Source of the DNA: Imbricaverruca yamaguchii
Lineage: Eukaryota; Arthropoda; Thecostraca; Neoverrucidae
Reading direction: 5' to 3'
Length of the DNA stretch: 64,000 nucleotides
Assembly: GCA_034440575.1 (NCBI GenBank)
Contig: JAOTOL010001565.1
Coordinates: 1,027,501 to 1,091,500, forward strand
The translations under genes and the position numbers were made by a program. Position 1 is the first letter of the stretch. Each line of letters opens with the position of its first letter. A model generated the notes under the pieces. It made no database searches, was not told the DNA's origin, and saw nothing but the letters and a program-made list of their open reading frames with translations. Positions 46,890-58,459 of the stretch are shown here, piece by piece.

Positions 46890-48770
46890 AGAGCACGTGC
46901 CGGCCGTCACACACAAGCCGGTAGCCGGCCAGGGTGGACCATATACACACAAGTAACCTAAACCGTGGGGCTAGTGCGGCGCGTCACAGCAAACGTACAC
47001 TCTGCATGTACATTCATTCATTCGCACTGAATTCAACCGCTACCAGGGAAGAAGCATGTGTTCTTGAAGTCATGCTTTGTTGTGCAAGAGTTACCGGTTA
47101 TACCGAAGCCGCGGCACCGGTAGCGCCGGACGAAACTGCAGAATCTCCGGACTCCGGGCAGTGCCAGACGGAACTGAGCAATCTCTGCACTACAATGCCA
47201 TGTCGATTAGGGCGTGCGGAGCGAGTAGCCGCCGGCGTCAGACCGGTCGCCCCCGCCCGCACGGCATCCTACAAAAGTAATCAAACTACGCGAATGATCA
47301 ACTCTGGCCGATGCGCCCTAAAGCCCAAGTACTCGAATTAGACTGTTCATCCCCTAAAGCAACGGCGGAGTTCAGAGCTTTTCGGCACGGCAGATCGAGT
47401 TGGCGCGATGCCAGGTATCGAGCGGCCTGCAAGCGCCGAATCTCGTGAGGCGAAATATCGTTGTGTTGGCTGCTGTCTAGCCAGAAGCAGTGGGCGAGAT
47501 GGGGGAGGGGGTATATCCATGTTATATTGCGAATGTCTATTGGTGCAACCACCACGGCTAGTATCGTCACCAAAGTTATCCAGCTAGCCACAGTCGGAGC
47601 CGTGTCTCACAATACACTGCCATACACCTGGCTAGTTGCCCGGAATTAAAAACAAAACAAAACATGGAAACCGACACCAAGTAGAAGCCTGCTTTGATCC
47701 ACGAACAGTGTTTTGGCTTTCAAAATTGGCTTCAGTCACTCGGTGCGGATAACAGCTAATTACAACGCCACTCACCTTAAATAGCAATACAATACAATAC
47801 AATGCAATATACATGCATTCATAGGCGCATGACGTTGGGTGTTTATGGTCAGGTGTCTTTAAGCATGCATGCAGAGCTAGAGTGACGTCGGATTCGAATC
47901 ATGCACCTAATTGCACTACTAAAGGAAGACATGAACAGCACCACACTTCCTGGGCCTGAACCCGCGTCACCGGGACACAATAAGACTGTGCCCATCAAAG
48001 ACCTGGGACGGGTGGCGAATGCTGGCTGCGGTGCGGGATCCATGGTGCGCGGAAATATCGCCGTTAACCGCTTCTTTGAAGAAGATTTGAAGTGCTTCAG
48101 GATAAACATTATGATGAAAATTGACAGATCTGAAAATGAAAGAGCAGACCTGGCTCTGAGCAAGAAAATGAAAACTTGCAATGCTATATCACACTTTTAA
48201 TCGCCGATTACAGTTGCCTGCGAGCGGTAATGTCGTTGCCATGTCATTCCTTGAACAACTGTTTTGAGCACTTCCATGCAGAATATTGGGACAAAAACCG
48301 TCAAAAATCAAAACTTACCAAAAACACATCTCATTCGGGGTGAAAAAATTAGAAGGCGAAACGTTGGCGAATCAAAAAAAAATTACAGCTCAAAAAGCGA
48401 AACGGTAGGGCCAGCTGGACGGCTCAGGTGAACTTGTGCACAATGTACACGGGAATACACTCACTGAGGCCTCGGCCCCGGCCGCAATGAAAATGTCTTG
48501 CTAACGATTGCTATCTTTGTTCTTTTTTCGTCATTTTATACGTAATATTCATGAGCTATTTCGTAGCTGGCGTTAATGTGTTGAGCTCACACTCTCCAGT
48601 CCAATGGGTTCTACAACATGGCGTACGGCAGCCGTGCAATCGCGGAGCTAGCGGAGAACTCCGGCAACCCTGTCGACCGGGACAGCACGTAGCCAAACTT
48701 CGATCAGAGCTGTCGCCCCACCAGTCCGCTGCGCAATTAGACCAACACTAGCATCAGTTTGAGTCATAAC
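46890..48770. other. Region upstream of the recognised cyclin G exons
   Basis: No 5' exon of cyclin G recognised. A short caata-type microsatellite lies at 47789-47810. The 99-codon frame at 47901-48200 (+) has no similarity that I can name and no clear gene context. Confidence 0.4.
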
Positions 48771-48779
48771 AGGCCGCCC

Positions 48780-49115
48780 TGTGCAGTGCTGTCAACACAA
48801 ACATCTCCGGCCATCAAATATGGCGGCGGGCTGCGGTCAGAGTCATAACGGCACCCGTGCCTCCGCATGCAGTGCCGTCACTACAACCATCTCCGGGAGT
48901 CGGCTGCGGCCAGAGCCATCGCCCCATCACGCAAAGCCGTCACTCCAGACATCAAATATGGCTGTGGTCCGAGCCGTAGCAGCACCCGTGCCCACGTATG
49001 CAGTGCCATCCATACAACCATCTCCGGGGATCAAATATGGCGGCGGCCAGAGCCGTCCCTACATCTCCGGACATCGAAGTCAGCCCCGGTGAGAGCCGCT
49101 CCAACAAAGCAGCGT
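48780..49115. repeat. Degenerate tandem repeat (atctccgg... atcaaatatggcggcgg)
   Basis: About five loosely spaced copies with cagtgccgtcactacaacca, catctccgg, and in some copies atcaaatatggc followed by cagagcc. Period roughly 70-120 bp, irregular. Confidence 0.6.
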
Positions 49116-49278
49116 TCCTAGTAAAATCATCTCCCCACAGCACATCGCACCGCGGCGATGCCAACACAGCAACCACCCGACGTCAAGGTCATGACGTCGG
49201 GTGATTGCTGTTAGTGCTTTCGGGTGGGCGACGCGCTAGTGTTGGCGGGGTGTTGGATGGGTTTTGTTAGGGCGGCGG

Positions 49279-49280
<2 letters not shown>

Positions 49281-49375
<95 letters not shown>

Positions 49376-49383
49376 GGGGGGGG
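49281..49383. repeat. (GT)46 followed by a G run
   Basis: Pure GT dinucleotides at 49281-49372, then 11 G at 49373-49383. Such alternating purine-pyrimidine DNA can adopt Z-form. No coding meaning. Confidence 0.98.
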
Positions 49384-49929
49384 ATGTGACCGGTGTTGGA
49401 GGGGGAGGGGTGACCGGCGTTGCTTGGCCGGCCGCCGAGCAGCGAGTCCAATCTTCGCCGACAGCACGACTGGGGGCGTGTACTGGGTGCTGGCTGGCAG
49501 CCGGCCAACCCGGTCGAGGTCCACAATATTTACCAGACCCGTGCGGGGCCGGCTGCTGCTACCAGCCATTGGGCGAGCCTGCCATCGCCGCACGGCTTCG
49601 ACACAGCCTCCCGACCTTGTCCATTGTTCGGGACAGCCGGCACCCGAAGCCTGGTGCTCATGTCTTGTCCTTGGACGCGCGCCGAGGGGGGGGCTACCGG
49701 GTCAACCACTCTTGCGCCGTTTTTCCTGTCCTTAGCACGCCGAGTAGTAGCGATACTCAAACAAAGCTGCCCTCACGTCAGGCGTGAGCTGACAGCGCGG
49801 CACAGTGGTTGGTGTAAGTGCGCAAAAGCAGAAACATCTCCGGCTGGGCACAGATCAAAGTCGTCTCAGATTGTAAGTGCGAGGGAAAAGCTTATCTGGC
49901 TGGGAATCAGGGCCGTCTCCGACTGAGAG

Positions 49930-50325
49930 CATAGCAGAGGAGCCTCCGGCTGAGTGGAAAGCACGATCACCCCCAACTGGAACCAGAGACATCTCCTGCT
50001 GAAAGCAGAACTGAGTTCTGTCTAGAGTGGAGAGGAGATATCTAGCTTTGTGCACGCTCATCCCCAGCTGATTGGAAGGCGACGTCCCCAACTTATCGGA
50101 GGACAAAGGCGTCTCCAGCCGATCAGATAGCGGATGCGTCTCTAGCTAATCAGATGACAGAGGCGTCTCTAGCCGATCGGAGGGCAGAGTCGTCCCCAGC
50201 TGACTGGAGGGCAGAGACGTCTACAGCTGATCGGGGGCGGGGGCAGAGGCGTACCCAGTTGATTCGAGAACAGAGGCGTCCCCAGTTGATCCGAGGACTG
50301 AGGCGTCTTCAGCCACAGCTCGAGC
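49930..50325. repeat. Degenerate about 33-bp tandem repeat
   Basis: Copies built on cagaggcgtctccagccgat followed by cggagga-like spacers. Regular from about 50090 to 50310 and decayed to the left. Confidence 0.75.
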
Positions 50326-50639
50326 CGACGTGACCTACTGCCGGAGCCGAGCAGCGGCGGTAGCAGCCGGTCAGCTGATGGTCGGAGACTGCCGACGGCG
50401 CGACTGGTTCATGGCTGCCGATCGTGAGCGGGATTATCGCGCCATCGGCCAACCCGCTGACGCCGGAAAACGAGCGCGTCGGCGCGACCTTGGCCCGAAC
50501 CGGTTACATTGTTACGACGCCGTCAGGGTCGCCGCGCCGAACAAGGAGCGCCGCGAACATCGGTGCCGACCGGCGCACCGAGACGCCACCTGACGGCCCG
50601 GTGACCTGATGGCCTCCGACCTGTCTCCTCCGCTACCCT

Positions 50640-50830
50640 GCCGACTGGGATCAGCTGATGGCCACTGGCCTATTGACCAGACGTCCCATCACCTCCCCTG
50701 CTGGCCGGGGTCAGCTGACTGGACAGCTGATGGCCGCCAGCCTGCTGACCAGACGTCCCATCACCTGCCCTGCCAGTCGGGGTCAGCTGACCGGACAGCT
50801 GACGGCCGCCGGCCTGCTGGGGCTCGTTCA
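50640..50830. repeat. CAGCTG-rich direct repeats
   Basis: Three copies of a roughly 62-bp unit with gtcagctgaccggacagctg and ggccgccggcctgctg. Each unit carries two CAGCTG hexamers. A relative is at 53300-53400. Confidence 0.75.
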
Positions 50831-50914
50831 CCTAACGTCGTCGGAGTAAATTGGGAACTCTGACGTCACACGGAACATGCATTCCGAATGCGCTCCACAA
50901 ATACCACGTTGATT

Positions 50915-50987
50915 AGACATTTGTTAGTTATTTAGTTATTTGGGCATTACGGCACACCGACTGCATTGGTCATATGGCACGTAGGGA
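50915..50987 (-). mobile_element. LINE 3'-end hairpin, decayed (copy D)
   Basis: Shares cgactgcattggtcat with copy E and the flank ttagttatttgggc (the - strand reads gcccaaataactaa). The stem has decayed to ggcaca/ggcacg, so it no longer pairs well. Confidence 0.55.
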
Positions 50988-51049
50988 AATTTGTGTTGCA
51001 ATGACGCTCTCTTCAACGCACGCAATGTTCAATAGTACGGTGGTGAATT

Positions 51050-51096
51050 TGTGCCTTAGGGCGCGTCGACTGCATTGGTCATTTTGCGCCCATGTT
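51050..51096 (-). mobile_element. LINE 3'-end hairpin (copy E)
   Basis: Intact arms gggcgc (51059-51064) and gcgccc (51086-51091) with the loop tcgactgcattggtcatttt. It lies only 100 bp from copy D, in the same orientation. Confidence 0.6.
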
Positions 51097-51099
51097 CAA

Positions 51100-52350
51100 T
51101 AGTATGGCCAAGGCTCCCATGGCAACGCGCCACTTCGTTGCCTTGGACATTTTCGTAACTGGGTTGGCGTGCGGCGTCCAGGACCTTTAGTGCCCTCTCT
51201 TAATGTTTGAGTCGGTGGCCATTTGGGTCTTTACGGCTGTGTGGCGCAAATCCAGCACGACCGAGAGTTGTGCTGGAATTTAACTGGTAACCAAGGGTGC
51301 ATTTTTTACGACGCCGAATTCCAGAAATCCTCCCGACGAACCGACGCGTCCCTCACCGGCACCATTCCACGTGGCGAAAGCGTCAATGGCGCCCTTCAGA
51401 TGCCCTTCAAATGAATACAGCTTTCTGGACGTCACTCAATAAAAAACCTGTATATTTAGTTCATAACCCACCTATGCTAAAACTTTTTCAGCCACACCTC
51501 TGCAGGGGTTCGTTGTTTGCAAGATTCGCAACATGAATGCAGAAGATCTTGCGACTGAAGCACTTCAGAGACAGCAGTTCGTCGGACAGTGAAGCAGATG
51601 ATGCGACCGATCAGCTGATGATGGATACCGCAGTTCAAAATGGAAGGCGAATTATTATACTTATATGCGTTGGTCTAAGGTACTGGCATTGTTTGTTCGC
51701 ATCCCGTCCTGTTCGCTGAGGGCTGCTGGGAATGTTGCATCTTGCTGGAAATGTCAGGAGCTGCTTTTTCGCTTCCCCGATTACACGCGAAATTCCTCAA
51801 GGATTTTCGCCGGAAATCTGTAAACAACACGGCAGGGGTGGAAAGTGGTGCTTCACCGTGGAGTGCGAGCAAATAATACGCCATATGGCTGCTGCTGATG
51901 AATCGGATGGAGACAGCTGCTCCCTGCTTTGGCTGAAATCTCCTTAAATACAGATATTTAACATCCACAAAACGCATTGTTTGGACAGAACAGTGTAAAA
52001 TAATTGACCATGTGGCCTGGAAGTTCACAGTTAATGGAATTGTGCTATTTCATCCTTGCCTTAGGTTTTTACCATTTTGCCACATGTGTGGGCAGTCATT
52101 ATGCACACGACTGCTAAATAATGTAAAATGCATGTGACTGAAGTGAAAGGCATTCAACTTTTTTCATCCTTAAGTGACGATCCTTTATTTTCTTCCCATC
52201 TTTCACTATTCCCAAGCAACTTCTTTCTTCATCCTCACAGTTAATGGTGAAATAATTTTAGGACACTGGGACAGAATCGACCCAAACACTGCGTGATTAA
52301 CCCATTAATTCAGACGTGCCACCACCGATGCATGCGCTAAAGTGCACCTC
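51100..52350. other. Intergenic, nothing recognised
   Basis: AT-rich with no supported exon. Confidence 0.4.
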
Positions 52351-52358
52351 CTTTACAC

Positions 52359-52523
52359 GGGGCCGAGTAGTTTAGGGGTAGGTTGCTCGTCTCACAATCT
52401 AAAAGGTTGTGGGTTCGAGTCTCACCTGTCGCTAATCTTCGCCCGCGACCAATCGGCGTGAGAGATTGTCAACACTGCATGACTCAACGGTCGATGTATC
52501 GTGAAACCAATAACCAACCAACC
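52359..52523 (+). mobile_element. tRNA-derived SINE with AACC-type tail
   Basis: A box tagtttaggggta (52368-52380) and B box ggttcgagtct (52412-52422). The T stem gtggg/ctcac pairs, but the acceptor ends do not. A body of about 80 bp follows, then the tail aaccaataaccaaccaacc at 52505-52523. The 165-bp length suits a SINE. Confidence 0.68.
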
Positions 52524-53295
52524 TCCTTGACACAAACTTGGTAGACATTCCGCATGCACCGAAATGGCTGAGCTTGGAAAATTTTACCTGCAAAAAAATA
52601 CCTAAGCAAAATATATTAAATAGGTTAAATAGCAAGCAACACATCAATGAAAAAGCATCACAAAATAGCCAATATCAGACGACCACATTTGAAGGATGCT
52701 GTGCTCACACGCCTGAACGCTCGAGATCATCGACTGGCTGCGTGGTGCTCATGTATTGACATACAACCACGACGTATGGATTTGCTGAAACATTTTATTG
52801 CCGTGATGTGAAACCCTGATGTTCCTGGAGAGGATATTGCTCTGGATGGCAAAATCCAGAAGCCGTGTATTTTCAACTCTGGCTTATCCCAAGAGCAAAG
52901 ATCAATACTTGCCAAAAGTAGCAAAAATGCTTGGAGTGAAAATTAAGAGGACCATCGTTGGAAAAAACTTCACCAACATTCCAATTAAACACAGTAGCGA
53001 CGGCCCGAGACTAGATGGTGATACCGATGTGTGATATTGCCGGTACGTATGGCCTTGGCCGGTACTATCAATCACTGTTGGATACCAAATTTCTTATCTC
53101 AACTGCGACTCTTATCTCAGTCACGCACAAGTTAAACTTACAGTTGGCGATCACGGGATTTTCCGCGCACACCACTTGCAGTCTGCAAATATATGACGTC
53201 ACGGCCAAGTCCGTGAGGAAGAACTCTGCACTGCACCGCATATGTGCTCGCCGAACAGGGTTCTGGTGACCAGACGTACCCCTGCCCTCCAGATC
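52524..53295. other. Intergenic, nothing recognised
   Basis: Short open frames at 52538-52759 and 52819-53034 lack any recognisable domain. Confidence 0.4.
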
Positions 53296-53299
53296 CGTG

Positions 53300-53420
53300 T
53301 CAGCTGGCCGGCCTGCTGGGGCGCGCTCACAGACGCCCCCTCCCCTCCCTGCCGGCCAGCGTCAGCTGACCGGACAGCTGATTGCCGCCGGCGCAGTCGG
53401 AGCCGTCCGGCCCACCTGCC
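53300..53420. repeat. Copy of the CAGCTG repeat
   Basis: Includes gtcagctgaccggacagctg, identical to the 20-mer in the block at 50640-50830, plus a truncated neighbour with gtcagctggccggcctgctg. It lies in GC-rich DNA. Confidence 0.65.
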
Positions 53421-53429
53421 GCCGGCCGG

Positions 53430-54460
53430 GAGGCGGCGCGTCCCCCACACCGCACATAAGACTCAAAACAGCCGACCGTTGGGCGTCGGCGGCAGGTAGG
53501 GGTGGGTTGGCCAGCCGCGCGAACCACAGATCCGGGTTGGCGGACCGGAACAAAGGGGGGCGAACACGGTGAAATCCGTCCGGGGCTGGTAGGGTGATGG
53601 GTCAGAGGGTGGGTCGGGGAGCCGATCCAGTCGACCGACTGTGGCACCACCGTCACACGCCAGGCATTTGGACTCGACGGCTCGACTGTTACAGTCAACT
53701 ACACCCACACCTACGGCGTCACTCAGTGGGCGGGGAAACGCTAACACCTGTATCAGACCGCAGTCTCAGTTCGTGCAACTCATCGGAGTTTTGCTGAACT
53801 CGTAAACAACACCGTCCAGTCCTGTTCTCCGTTTCTTGTTACCAGTTCGCTGGACCATAACAAGCAGTCATGATATGCCGGATCCCAACACGCAACAAGC
53901 CAGACAAGGAAAACAGGAAAATACGGTGGTGACACTGTTCACACAACCGTCCGTGTTCGTCGTATCAGAAGCAACACGAGCTTAGACCGGCTTCGTCTAC
54001 CACCGGCAACATAGCCGTTCCCTTACAAGGATACAAATCACCCAATAACGCATCGTGCAAGAATGTCGAAAATTATCGCGCTAGTGTCAAAATAATGTTT
54101 TCGTTAGGTGCGAGAGGTCGAAATGATTACAGTACGATGTCGAAATTTTCGATCGAAAGGGCTTTTTAAATAAATTTTGCGTCCTTTAAGCTCATTTTCA
54201 GTCAATAGTATACAGATGAGTGTACGGTTTTCTTTTCATGGGGATGACTGTCAATGGTAACGATAACAATACATTTACTATTAACTGGCATTGTATAAAG
54301 GATATCTCTTCTCTTCACCTTGGATTGTGATTCGATATGTTTGTGTGTAACTAGCCACAATCGTGAGCATAATTGTGATACTTATAAATATGATAGAAAC
54401 TGCTAGAAATGAGTGACTACGATGGTCACACTGAAAACCTCCAGCCTCTATGATGCTCTG
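53430..54460. other. Intergenic, nothing recognised
   Basis: GC-rich on the left, AT-rich on the right. No exon identified. Confidence 0.4.
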
Positions 54461-54461
54461 A

Positions 54462-54605
54462 TGTTTTACACTACGAAATTGTGGCTCCGGTTTTACACAC
54501 TACGAATTGGTGGTTCTGATTTCATTATTACAAAGTGGTTGGTCTGATGTGATGCACTCTGGAATGGTTCATCCGATTTTGTACATTACGCTACCGGTTA
54601 GTCTG
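54462..54605. repeat. Degenerate about 29-bp tandem repeat
   Basis: About five drifted copies of a unit of the form ttttacactacgaaattgtg followed by gttctga-like sequence. Confidence 0.65.
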
Positions 54606-54889
54606 TCGACTACTTGGCTTTAATGTCGCTTGGTCGTCCGCTTCGCAGCGTCCTATTCGCAACTGACGCGCAGCAGGTTGGAGCACTGTCCACGTGCCTA
54701 TGCCGCGGAATACCGGTCAGGCATGTCTGACATGCGGTGGACTGTAACTGCCCTGGTCATATAGGATTCCAGAACCGGATTCGCTTCTTCTGCAAGCTTG
54801 CTTCCGGGAGAGCAATATGGTACTGCAAAAAGGTAGCTTCATGCGATGTGAGGACCTGCCATAAAAGGCAGAAAGCCGAATACTGCCTG

Positions 54890-54945
54890 GCTATTTGGGT
54901 TTAGGATGCATCACCCAACCTAGCAATTTAGCACCCATGGCGAAA
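54890..54945 (-). mobile_element. LINE 3'-end hairpin with changed stem (copy F)
   Basis: Arms ggatgc (54904-54909) and gcaccc (54931-54936) still pair, although both differ from the common gggcgc/gcgccc. The tatttgggtttagg flank matches the other copies (reverse complement cctaaacccaaata). Confidence 0.5.
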
Positions 54946-55289
54946 TAGCAACATGACTTGCTCAAGACCAAGAGCATCTCTGCATACCACGCATTGATAC
55001 AGTGCTTTTCTGAAGTGCGCCACATTCCATACGGTGGTTATGCAGTGGTTTGGTATTTCAGAGCACCGAGTAAGTTATCATTTTATCCCAGTTACATTTT
55101 ATTCCACCTTTTCTATACCGTTCGGCACATCCACCGTTTGCTGTTGATCTGTGACATATAAGCATCAGGCAAGCTTCCAATTAGAACGGCATCAACGCAA
55201 TGCCTTGATCTATAAGTTCTCCCACACAGTCGCTACTCGCGCACATATGAAATGTACGTATGAACTGAACAGGCTGCACTCGTTCGGTG

Positions 55290-56160
55290 GTGTTTCTCGG
55301 AGCTGGCACCGGCTGTGCGGGCAGTGTGTGGCACGGGCTTCACCACCATACCGGGCGGGTCCGGCGGCCGTCGACCCGTCCGACCACAAGTGGCGCGCCG
55401 CTCACTTCACCTTCGGCCCACCCGAACCAGGTAAGGTCCGCCCATTTCAACACCCAACACTCACGCGAATACAAGTACCGCACACGAGAAAGCGCTGGTG
55501 GCGCTTTCAGCCGGATAAACGACGACGTGTCGTTCACACTCGACGGCACAGTCGGTTGAAATGTTGCTGACCCGACCCGACTCTGCAAAATCGCGCCTCG
55601 CTAGCCGTCGGCACACTACACCCACACCGTCCGTCACCTGATATCGGCCGGCTCAAGTCCTGCCCGAAGGTGGCGCCCGCTCGGCTACACAGGTAAATCG
55701 ATTGGCGTGCGTGTCGCCCCCCCCCCCCTGCCGCGCACCCGGTGGCGAGCTGAAGGTCGACCTGCGCACCCAGATGGCCCGGGCGAGCGGATCCCACCAG
55801 CCCGCCTCGCTCCTCCACCCAGACACGACCGCGCCGCGCCTATCGGCCGACGGCACGTGCGTGTCAGTAACCGGGTCAGGCGGCTATATGCGGCCGGCCG
55901 GCTGGGCTCCCGGCTGCGACCTGACGGCCGCTGCGCGGCGCCCACCAGGCCGACACCCTCGACATCGATCGGCGTGCCGCTCTTCGATGGACGCCGACCG
56001 TCAATTCAACGGCTGCAACAGCTTCACGCAACACACGCCCGTGACGACGGAGGGGAGCCGCCGACGGCCGACACACGGCGACCATTGTCTTCTGACGGGG
56101 AAAACGCGCACAACACTAAACAGCTAGCCTCCATTGTTCAGAGGCCGGGATAACGACGTA
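55290..56160. other. GC-rich block with one possible exon end
   Basis: A strong donor-like site (ccag/gtaagg, 55431) follows a frame ending DHKWRAAHFTFGPPEP. I recognise no family and no acceptor, so I do not call an exon. A C run lies at 55720-55730. Confidence 0.3.
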
Positions 56161-56229
56161 ACAATGGCACGAGCACGACCACGGCTGCGTACGCTGCCGT
56201 ATCTGGCGAGTTCATCTGGGGAGACGGCG

Positions 56230-56720
56230 GTGATTGGACGAGTTACCGGGTGCAAGTGTGCCGAACACGTATGCCGGTACACGGTCACGGAATGACCACC
56301 GATCCCCAGGCCAGGTACAGTTGTCGATCCCAGACTCCCAGACACGGTACAACTGTCGATCCTTCACCTTCAGTCACGCCCCATCTTGTAGTCTTCAACT
56401 GCCAGTCAAGGTGATGCTGCGGTTAACGTTCGATCATGTCCTAAATCACGGTATGGCTGAACCAGCAAAGTCCTTGGCACAATTCAGCTGTTCCTCTGTT
56501 TTCAGCCACACCATAACTGCCGTCCATTCACATCATGGCTGCTGTCTCAGTGACGCCACATCTGTCTGTCTTCAATCCTCAGCCACGCCATAACTACCAT
56601 CCTCGAGTAGGGCATAGCTGTCTGTCCTCCGTCCTGAATCACGGTATAGCTGTTCGTCCTCAGTTGTCAGTCACGGCATAGCCGCATGTCACCAGTTCTA
56701 AATCACCAGCTGTCGGTCCT
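56230..56720. repeat. Degenerate tandem repeat (cagtcacggcatagctgtc)
   Basis: About ten loose copies of roughly 40 bp with cacggtatagctg, gtcctcag and similar words. Confidence 0.6.
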
Positions 56721-57890
56721 TGGTACTGCGCCCGACCCAGAGCACGTACCGTCCGCCAATCGAGCGACCGCCTGTGCGCGCCGACGCGGTACATAACAAG
56801 CAGCAAAAATCGAACTGTGATTTTTGGGTCACGTATATGGTCGGCGAGGAAAACCTGTGGTGGGCAGCGAGCTCAACAGCTAGCGATGGGTGTGTGGGCA
56901 GCGTACCGCGGCATCCACACGGCAGAGGCCGACGCGGCTGTCACGGATCGGTCGATGCGCCTTCGGCTAACTGCGCCGACACTACCGGACACCGATCGGC
57001 CATGGAGAAACCTATTTGGCGAAACTGCAGACGTTCCATTATGCAGGACGCGCCGCCAGCACTCAGTGCAGTGAAGGGCGGATGTAGCCGGGGGGGGTGG
57101 AATGGGCATCTCGTATGCAGCTGACCTATTCAAACGTACACACCCGGAATAAAGACCCCATTTTCTATACTACCTTTTTGCTGCCCCGGCATCCTCCACC
57201 ACCATAGATGTCTGATGTCGCCACTGCATACAAAGCGTAGAATGTCTATTTTGCATACGACAGGTCACAGACACGGTGAGGACCGTTACGCAACTGGACT
57301 CACAGGGCAGAGGATGCGCAACGTCAGCGCCACCGTTCCTGACAAAGGCGCCACCAGCTGGCCTGCCTGGGGACAGACCAGTGGCCGGGGCCTGAGCGCC
57401 AGCCCATAAGGCTGCCGGAGCTGCGCTGAAGCTGCGCTGGAGTTGTGCTGGAGCTGCCCTAGAGCTGTGCGGGCGCCGAGCGCACCAGCCCCCTCGGCAG
57501 TGCTGAGCGCTTGGCGGCGTCAGTCGTCGATAACTCCAGATTCATGGGAGGCGGCGGCATTTGACAATTGGCAGAGCGACAGGACGGCCAGTTTTAGCAC
57601 AGTCATGCCCTTGCCAACAGCCAAGGTCAGGCGCGTCGTCAGGCGTCAGCGGGGCGTGGAGCGGCCTTGGGCTGACGCTGACGGCTGCCGAGCTCGTCTG
57701 CGACCGCCTCTGCGGCGGCTGCGGCGGCTGACGGGCGGGGAGGGGCACCGCAGCGCACGTCTCCACCCGACGGGGCCCCAGCCGGCAGTGTGGTGCGCGT
57801 GCACCGGGCAGGGCAGGGCGGCCTCGCTACATGCAGCGGCCGCGTCACAGTACGTGCCATGGCGACATGACGTTGTTACCGGACACGGCC
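56721..57890. other. Intergenic, nothing recognised
   Basis: Moderately GC-rich. A short gctgcgctggag-type repeat lies at 57418-57470. No exon identified. Confidence 0.4.
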
Positions 57891-57904
57891 GGGCATGATG
57901 GCCC

Positions 57905-58030
57905 CTCAGAGCCACAGGGACCCACCCGGCGGCGCCGCGTAAGCCCGTGTCACCGCCGCTGTCGGCGCCAAGACATCGACAGCGCCACAGGGACACCCAC
58001 CCGGCGGCGCCGCCTCTGCCCGTGTCGCCG
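57905..58030. repeat. Two-copy direct repeat of about 76 bp
   Basis: gccacagggacccacccggc at about 57912 and a one-base variant at about 57985, each followed by ggcgccgc and ccgtgtc. Confidence 0.75.
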
Positions 58031-58189
58031 ACCGCTTGGCCGATCGATGAAAAACGGCTGTCGGCACAGGCGCGCACGCCGTCGCCGCTGTCTAGGCACG
58101 CGCACGGTGGATGCACACGGAATGGGGAGGGGGACGGGCCGAGGAGGGAAAGTCGATGACTCATGAAATAAAGTTCGTGGTATAAAAAT

Positions 58190-58445
58190 GGCTCTTCATA
58201 CCGTCCGATATTCTCCCGAAGGCTTTCAGGTACATCAGCACGAAGGCCTGGCCGCGTATCAAGAGACAGGGCAGGCTAATGACTACAGGTACTTCAGGTA
58301 CATCGACATGAATGGCTGGCCGCATATCAAGACAGTGCAGGCTAATGGCTGCAGGTACTTCAGGTGCATCAACATGGCTATCGAGTATCAAGAGGCAGGG
58401 AAGGCTAATGGCTGCGGGTACATTTCGCTTGAGCACTTTAAGACG
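58190..58445 (+). repeat. 63-66-bp tandem repeat, in frame
   Basis: The string aggctaatg starts copies at 58273, 58339 and 58402 (spacing 66 and 63), with a decayed earlier copy. Both spacings are multiples of three, so an 89-codon + frame (58188-58457) shows repeats of the form QANGCRYFR. The - strand is also open across it. There is no start context, signal or similarity to support a gene. Confidence 0.7.
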
Positions 58446-58459
58446 CAACCTGGCTAAAA

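Noticed and set aside
52359..52435. A tRNA gene
   Set aside because: A and B boxes and T stem fit, but the acceptor arms do not pair and a SINE-like body and tail follow.
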